Of a stretch of 64,000 nt of DNA, positions 61,755 to 64,000 are shown piece after piece. Location of the stretch: NCBI RefSeq assembly GCF_902388705.1, contig NZ_CABMQJ010000002.1:1-64000 (forward strand), read 5' to 3'. The stretch's first letter is position 1, and the number at the start of each line of letters is the position of its first letter. Below the pieces are notes generated by a model. That model worked only from the letters and a program-made list of their open reading frames with translations, ran no database searches and was not told the origin of the DNA. The translations under genes and the position numbers were made by a program. Source of the stretch: an uncultured Alistipes sp. (GTDB taxonomy: Bacteria; Bacteroidota; Bacteroidia; Bacteroidales; Rikenellaceae).

Positions 61755-62666
61755 TTACGATTCGCCAAAATCTATATAACTTATAATCGCTTCGGTGTCA
61801 TCGGGCCCGAACCAGCGTATCCCGCCGTCGCGGCGGAACCAGGTGAGCTGCCGCTTGGCATAGCGGCGCGAATTGCGTTTGATAAGCGCGACTGCCTCGT
61901 CATAGGTGGTGCGGCCGTCGAAATAGTCGAAAAACTCCCGGTAGCCGACCGTCTGCAACGCATTCAGGTGGCGATAAGGGTACAGGGCGCGGGCCTCGGC
62001 TTCCAGTCCGTCGGCCAGCATGCAATCGACACGCCGGTCGATACGTTCGTATAGCATATCCCGGGGCATGTCTACGCCCACTTTCACGATGCCGAAATTC
62101 CGCGGCCGGGGCGTACCGGTACGCAACTGCGAATAGGGGAGTCCGGTCTGCAGGCAAACCTCCAGCGCCCGTACGACACGCGCCGGATTACTGCGGTCGA
62201 CTTTGTCGTAGTAGGCCGGATCGAGTGTTTTCAACTGCGCGGCAAGCGACTCCAGCCCCTCGGTTGCAAGCCGCGAGGCGAGTTCCCGGCGCAGTTTCTC
62301 GTCGGCCTGCGGCAGGTCGTCCATACCCTCGCACAACGCCCGCACATAAAGTCCCGAGCCCCCGACGGCTACGACATAATCATGCGCCGCGAAGAGTTCA
62401 TCGAGCCGCGCAAGGGCTTGTGTCTCGTACTCTCCACAGCTCAAGTTATCCTTTATATCGTGCGATGCTATAAAATGATGCTCAACTTCCTGCAGCTGTT
62501 CAGGCGATGGCTGGGCAGTACCGACAGCCATCCCCCGGTACATCTGGCGTGAATCGGTCGAAAGAACCGGGGCGCCGTAACGGCGGGCGATGCGGATGCT
62601 CAAATCCGTTTTTCCCGAGCCGGTAGGCCCTACGATAACGATGAGCCGTTTAGTACTCGTCGTCAT
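61755..62666 (-). CDS. miaA: tRNA dimethylallyltransferase
   Basis: A 303-aa enzyme adding a dimethylallyl group to A37 of tRNAs reading UNN codons. P-loop 'GPTGSGKTDLSIRIA', 'STDSRQMYRGMAVGTAQP', 'AVGGSGLYVRAL', 'NPARVVRALEV', and 'QTVGYREFFDYFDG' plus the C-terminal 'NSRRYAKRQLTWFR' are all MiaA signatures. Normal length. Its first 17 bases overlap the end of the upstream gene. Confidence 0.95.
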   Translation of the reverse strand: MTTSTKRLIVIVGPTGSGKTDLSIRIARRYGAPVLSTDSRQMYRGMAVGTAQPSPEQLQEVEHHFIASHDIKDNLSCGEYETQALARLDELFAAHDYVVAVGGSGLYVRALCEGMDDLPQADEKLRRELASRLATEGLESLAAQLKTLDPAYYDKVDRSNPARVVRALEVCLQTGLPYSQLRTGTPRPRNFGIVKVGVDMPRDMLYERIDRRVDCMLADGLEAEARALYPYRHLNALQTVGYREFFDYFDGRTTYDEAVALIKRNSRRYAKRQLTWFRRDGGIRWFGPDDTEAIISYIDFGES

Positions 62667-63162
62667 AGTTGTCGTCGCCCTCGAAGTCGTTGAATTCGCC
62701 CATCACCTCGTTGAAAATCGACCCTTCGCCCCCGACGACATTCTTCGTGGGATCATACTGATCCGGAGCGTCGGCCTGCGCGTAAATTTCACGCGGATAG
62801 GAAGCGCCGTCCTGCGCTTCGAACGAACCGGTCAGCTCCAGAAAGTAGGCCCGGTCGCCGAACATGTCGAAGAGATAGATCAGCCGGTCGCGGTTGTTAT
62901 GGATAATCTGCCCGAGGGTCACGTTCTCCATTGCCACGGGAGCCCCCTCGGCGCCGTCGTCCATATCCATCAGCGTGAATTCGCGCTGCTTCTCCCAACG
63001 TTCGTCGGCCTTGAAAAACGATGCCATGCAATCCTCGTATTCGAGCGAGCGAAGGATGAAATGATGAAAATCGAGCAGGGTAGTATCGTACAGCACCTCG
63101 TAATCGCGCACGAAGTTGTCGTTCTCATCGCTCAACATCCTGAATCGGAAAACCATCGACAT
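62650..63162 (-). CDS. pRiA4b ORF-3-like (IS1096 TnpR-like) domain protein
   Basis: A 170-aa protein whose N-terminal half matches the pRiA4b ORF-3 pattern ('VFRFRMLSDENDNFVRDYEVLYDTTLLDFHHFILRSLEYED...ASFFKADERWEK'). The C-terminus is highly acidic (ends FEGDDNYDDEY). Despite its family name it shows no sign of being a transposon part here; it is followed by miaA with a 17-bp overlap, so the two are probably co-transcribed. The start at 63162 gives MSMVFRF; upstream in-frame sequence contains the promoter and is not coding. Confidence 0.75.
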   Translation of the reverse strand: MSMVFRFRMLSDENDNFVRDYEVLYDTTLLDFHHFILRSLEYEDCMASFFKADERWEKQREFTLMDMDDGAEGAPVAMENVTLGQIIHNNRDRLIYLFDMFGDRAYFLELTGSFEAQDGASYPREIYAQADAPDQYDPTKNVVGGEGSIFNEVMGEFNDFEGDDNYDDEY

Positions 63163-63190
63163 AACTGTATGTATTTTGAATTTCTCTATA

Positions 63191-63198
63191 CAAAGATA
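63191..63198 (-). promoter_or_regulatory. -7 box for the pRiA4b-like gene and miaA
   Basis: TATCTTTG on the minus strand, 29 bp upstream of the start at 63162. Confidence 0.65.
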
Positions 63199-63280
63199 AG
63201 AAATAAAAATGAGACTAAGAGCAGAGCACAGAAAGAAGGTTGTAAAAGAGCGATTTAGGCGATAATCAGAGAAAAGTGAG

Positions 63281-63316
63281 AAGCCAAGTAAAACCATCAA
63301 AAAGCCAAGTAAAACC
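63281..63316 (+). repeat. Pair of 15-bp direct repeats
   Basis: AAGCCAAGTAAAACC occurs at 63281-63295 and 63302-63316, 21 bp apart (two helical turns). They lie between the chromosomal gene and the integrase and may be integrase arm sites or part of the element end; this is inference. Confidence 0.5.
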
Positions 63317-63423
63317 GGAGTTACGTTACTATCCCGTTACTCTTCTTTGGTAGATAAAGGGATTTTAGATAGGTTTTCAATGCGCTGATTTACATGCTTT
63401 CAACGGTCGCCGTGGCTGTAAAT

Positions 63424-63456
63424 GTAACCTAAATTTCGAGAAACGAAAGAGGTTAC
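63424..63456. repeat. Nested inverted repeat upstream of the integrase
   Basis: GTAACCT (63424-63430) pairs with AGGTTAC (63450-63456), with an inner TTTCG/CGAAA pair. No T-run follows. Possibly a protein-binding site or hairpin. Otherwise the gap 63163-63562 shows GTTAC/GTAAC motifs repeated several times. Confidence 0.5.
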
Positions 63457-63520
63457 GCTAAAAAAGAAACAAATCCGATTCTTTTGCACTGATTGGCAAT
63501 GCTTTGCATATTAACGAATG

Positions 63521-63562
63521 ACTCTACATAACTTAATTTTGTAACTTAAAAAAATGTAGAGT
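63521..63562. promoter_or_regulatory. Inverted repeat framing the integrase promoter
   Basis: ACTCTACAT (63521-63529) and ATGTAGAGT (63554-63562) are perfect inverted copies. Between them is the -7 box TAATTTTG (63534-63541). The right copy ends immediately before the integrase start codon, so it could act as an operator or as a hairpin hiding the ribosome site. Confidence 0.55.
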
Positions 63563-64000
63563 ATGAGATCAACTTTTAAAGTCTTGTTTTATTTGAAGCG
63601 TAATGCCCCGAAGAAGAACGGGCTTGTGCCAGTCATGTGCCGTATCACGGTAAACGGCAAAGTATCTCAGTTCAGCAGCAAACTGGACGTAGAGGAAAAA
63701 TTGTGGAACGTCGAGCTGGCCAGGGTGTCCGGCAGAAGTACCGTTGCACAGGAAACGAACCGGATGTTAGACAAAATTCGTGTAGGTATCAACAAAGCCT
63801 ATCAAGAGATTTGCGATAAAGACAATTATGTCACTGCCGAGAAAATCCGCAATGCTTTTCTGGGAATGGGGATGAACCACGAAACTCTGCTTGCCGTATT
63901 CCGTCAGCACAATGCCGATTATTTGAAGCAAGTAGGCAAAATCAAAAGCGAACGCAGTTATTGGAAATACTGCACAGTGTACAACCACTTGTCGGAGTTT
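63563..64000 (+). CDS. Site-specific integrase, N-terminal part (cut by window end)
   Basis: 146 codons are visible, starting MRSTFKVLFYLKRNAPKKNG. The N-terminus fits the arm-binding domain of Bacteroides conjugative-element integrases ('LVPVMCRITVNGKVSQFSSKLDVEEKLWNVE'). The SAM-like core-binding domain begins about residue 105 ('LAVFRQHNADYLKQVGKIKSERSYWKYCTVYNHLSEF'). The catalytic domain lies beyond the window. Base composition is clearly more AT-rich than the preceding 60 kb, and the codon use is different, pointing to a transferred element. Confidence 0.85.
   Translation, partial: MRSTFKVLFYLKRNAPKKNGLVPVMCRITVNGKVSQFSSKLDVEEKLWNVELARVSGRSTVAQETNRMLDKIRVGINKAYQEICDKDNYVTAEKIRNAFLGMGMNHETLLAVFRQHNADYLKQVGKIKSERSYWKYCTVYNHLSEF

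Larger units (their letters stand above)
63200..64000. mobile_element. Probable left end of an integrative element
   Basis: From about 63200 on, the sequence is AT-richer, contains direct and inverted repeats, and leads into an integrase. The exact junction cannot be fixed because the other end is outside the window. It does not use the nearby tRNA-Leu gene, which is intact and 1.5 kb away. Confidence 0.5.

Noticed and set aside
62650..63162. A transposon or plasmid remnant, from the IS1096/pRiA4b family name.
   Set aside because: No terminal repeats or transposase are nearby, base composition matches the chromosome, and the gene is coupled to miaA; this family is a normal chromosomal gene in Bacteroidota.

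Overview
The window is GC-rich Bacteroidales chromosome, most likely Alistipes or a close relative. Supporting signs are Bacteroidota promoters (-7 box TAnnTTTG, often with TTTG about 20 bp upstream), A-rich ribosome binding sites, and typical families: fimbrillin lipoproteins, DUF4249, DUF4890, DUF4491, a Rho with a long disordered insert, TPR-TM-HTH regulators and a LytS/LytTR pair. No species-level marker is present, so the genus is an inference.

Layout. 1-11450: a drug/metabolite transporter, a porin-like protein, a tandem promoter repeat, a metallophosphoesterase overlapping a domain-swapped ribD, and a TolC/HlyD/ABC-2/ABC-2/VOC efflux operon with no ATPase gene. 11600-25400, mostly minus strand: a large outer-membrane beta-barrel protein, a DUF4890 protein, a LytTR two-component pair, gamma-carbonic anhydrase, an aspartyl protease, mazG, a GH20 hexosaminidase (plus), a YhhN protein and pheT. 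25600-34500: a tryptophan-codon attenuator ahead of a stand-alone trpB2, then a DMT transporter, lysA, a UbiA-type prenyltransferase, lepA, an acyl-CoA synthetase and tRNA-Gly. 34600-47030: lipoproteins, a TonB-dependent receptor/DUF4249 operon, a TPR-HTH regulator, glpK-glpF, an AraC regulator carrying a metal-binding domain, and copA with an extra C-terminal HMA domain.

47341-54862 is the most interesting region. A tyrosine recombinase lies beside a roughly 310-bp segment bounded by 27-bp inverted repeats (25 of 27 matching). The segment carries a consensus promoter that, in this sequence, faces away from the downstream operon. That operon encodes a possible winged-helix protein, a small membrane protein, an OmpA-type protein, a 92-aa protein, two related ~50-aa peptides, a fimbrillin-like lipoprotein, and a lipoprotein joining a fimbrillin-like N-terminus to a PI-PLC X catalytic domain. 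The simplest reading is a phase-variable surface locus caught in the OFF state, whose output includes a cell-surface phospholipase C.

55138-63162 holds rho, an S1/P1 nuclease, a four-PAS hybrid histidine kinase, an AraC regulator, tRNA-Leu, miaA and a pRiA4b ORF-3-like gene. From about 63200 to the end the base composition becomes AT-richer and an integrase gene begins. This is probably one end of an integrative element that continues past the window.
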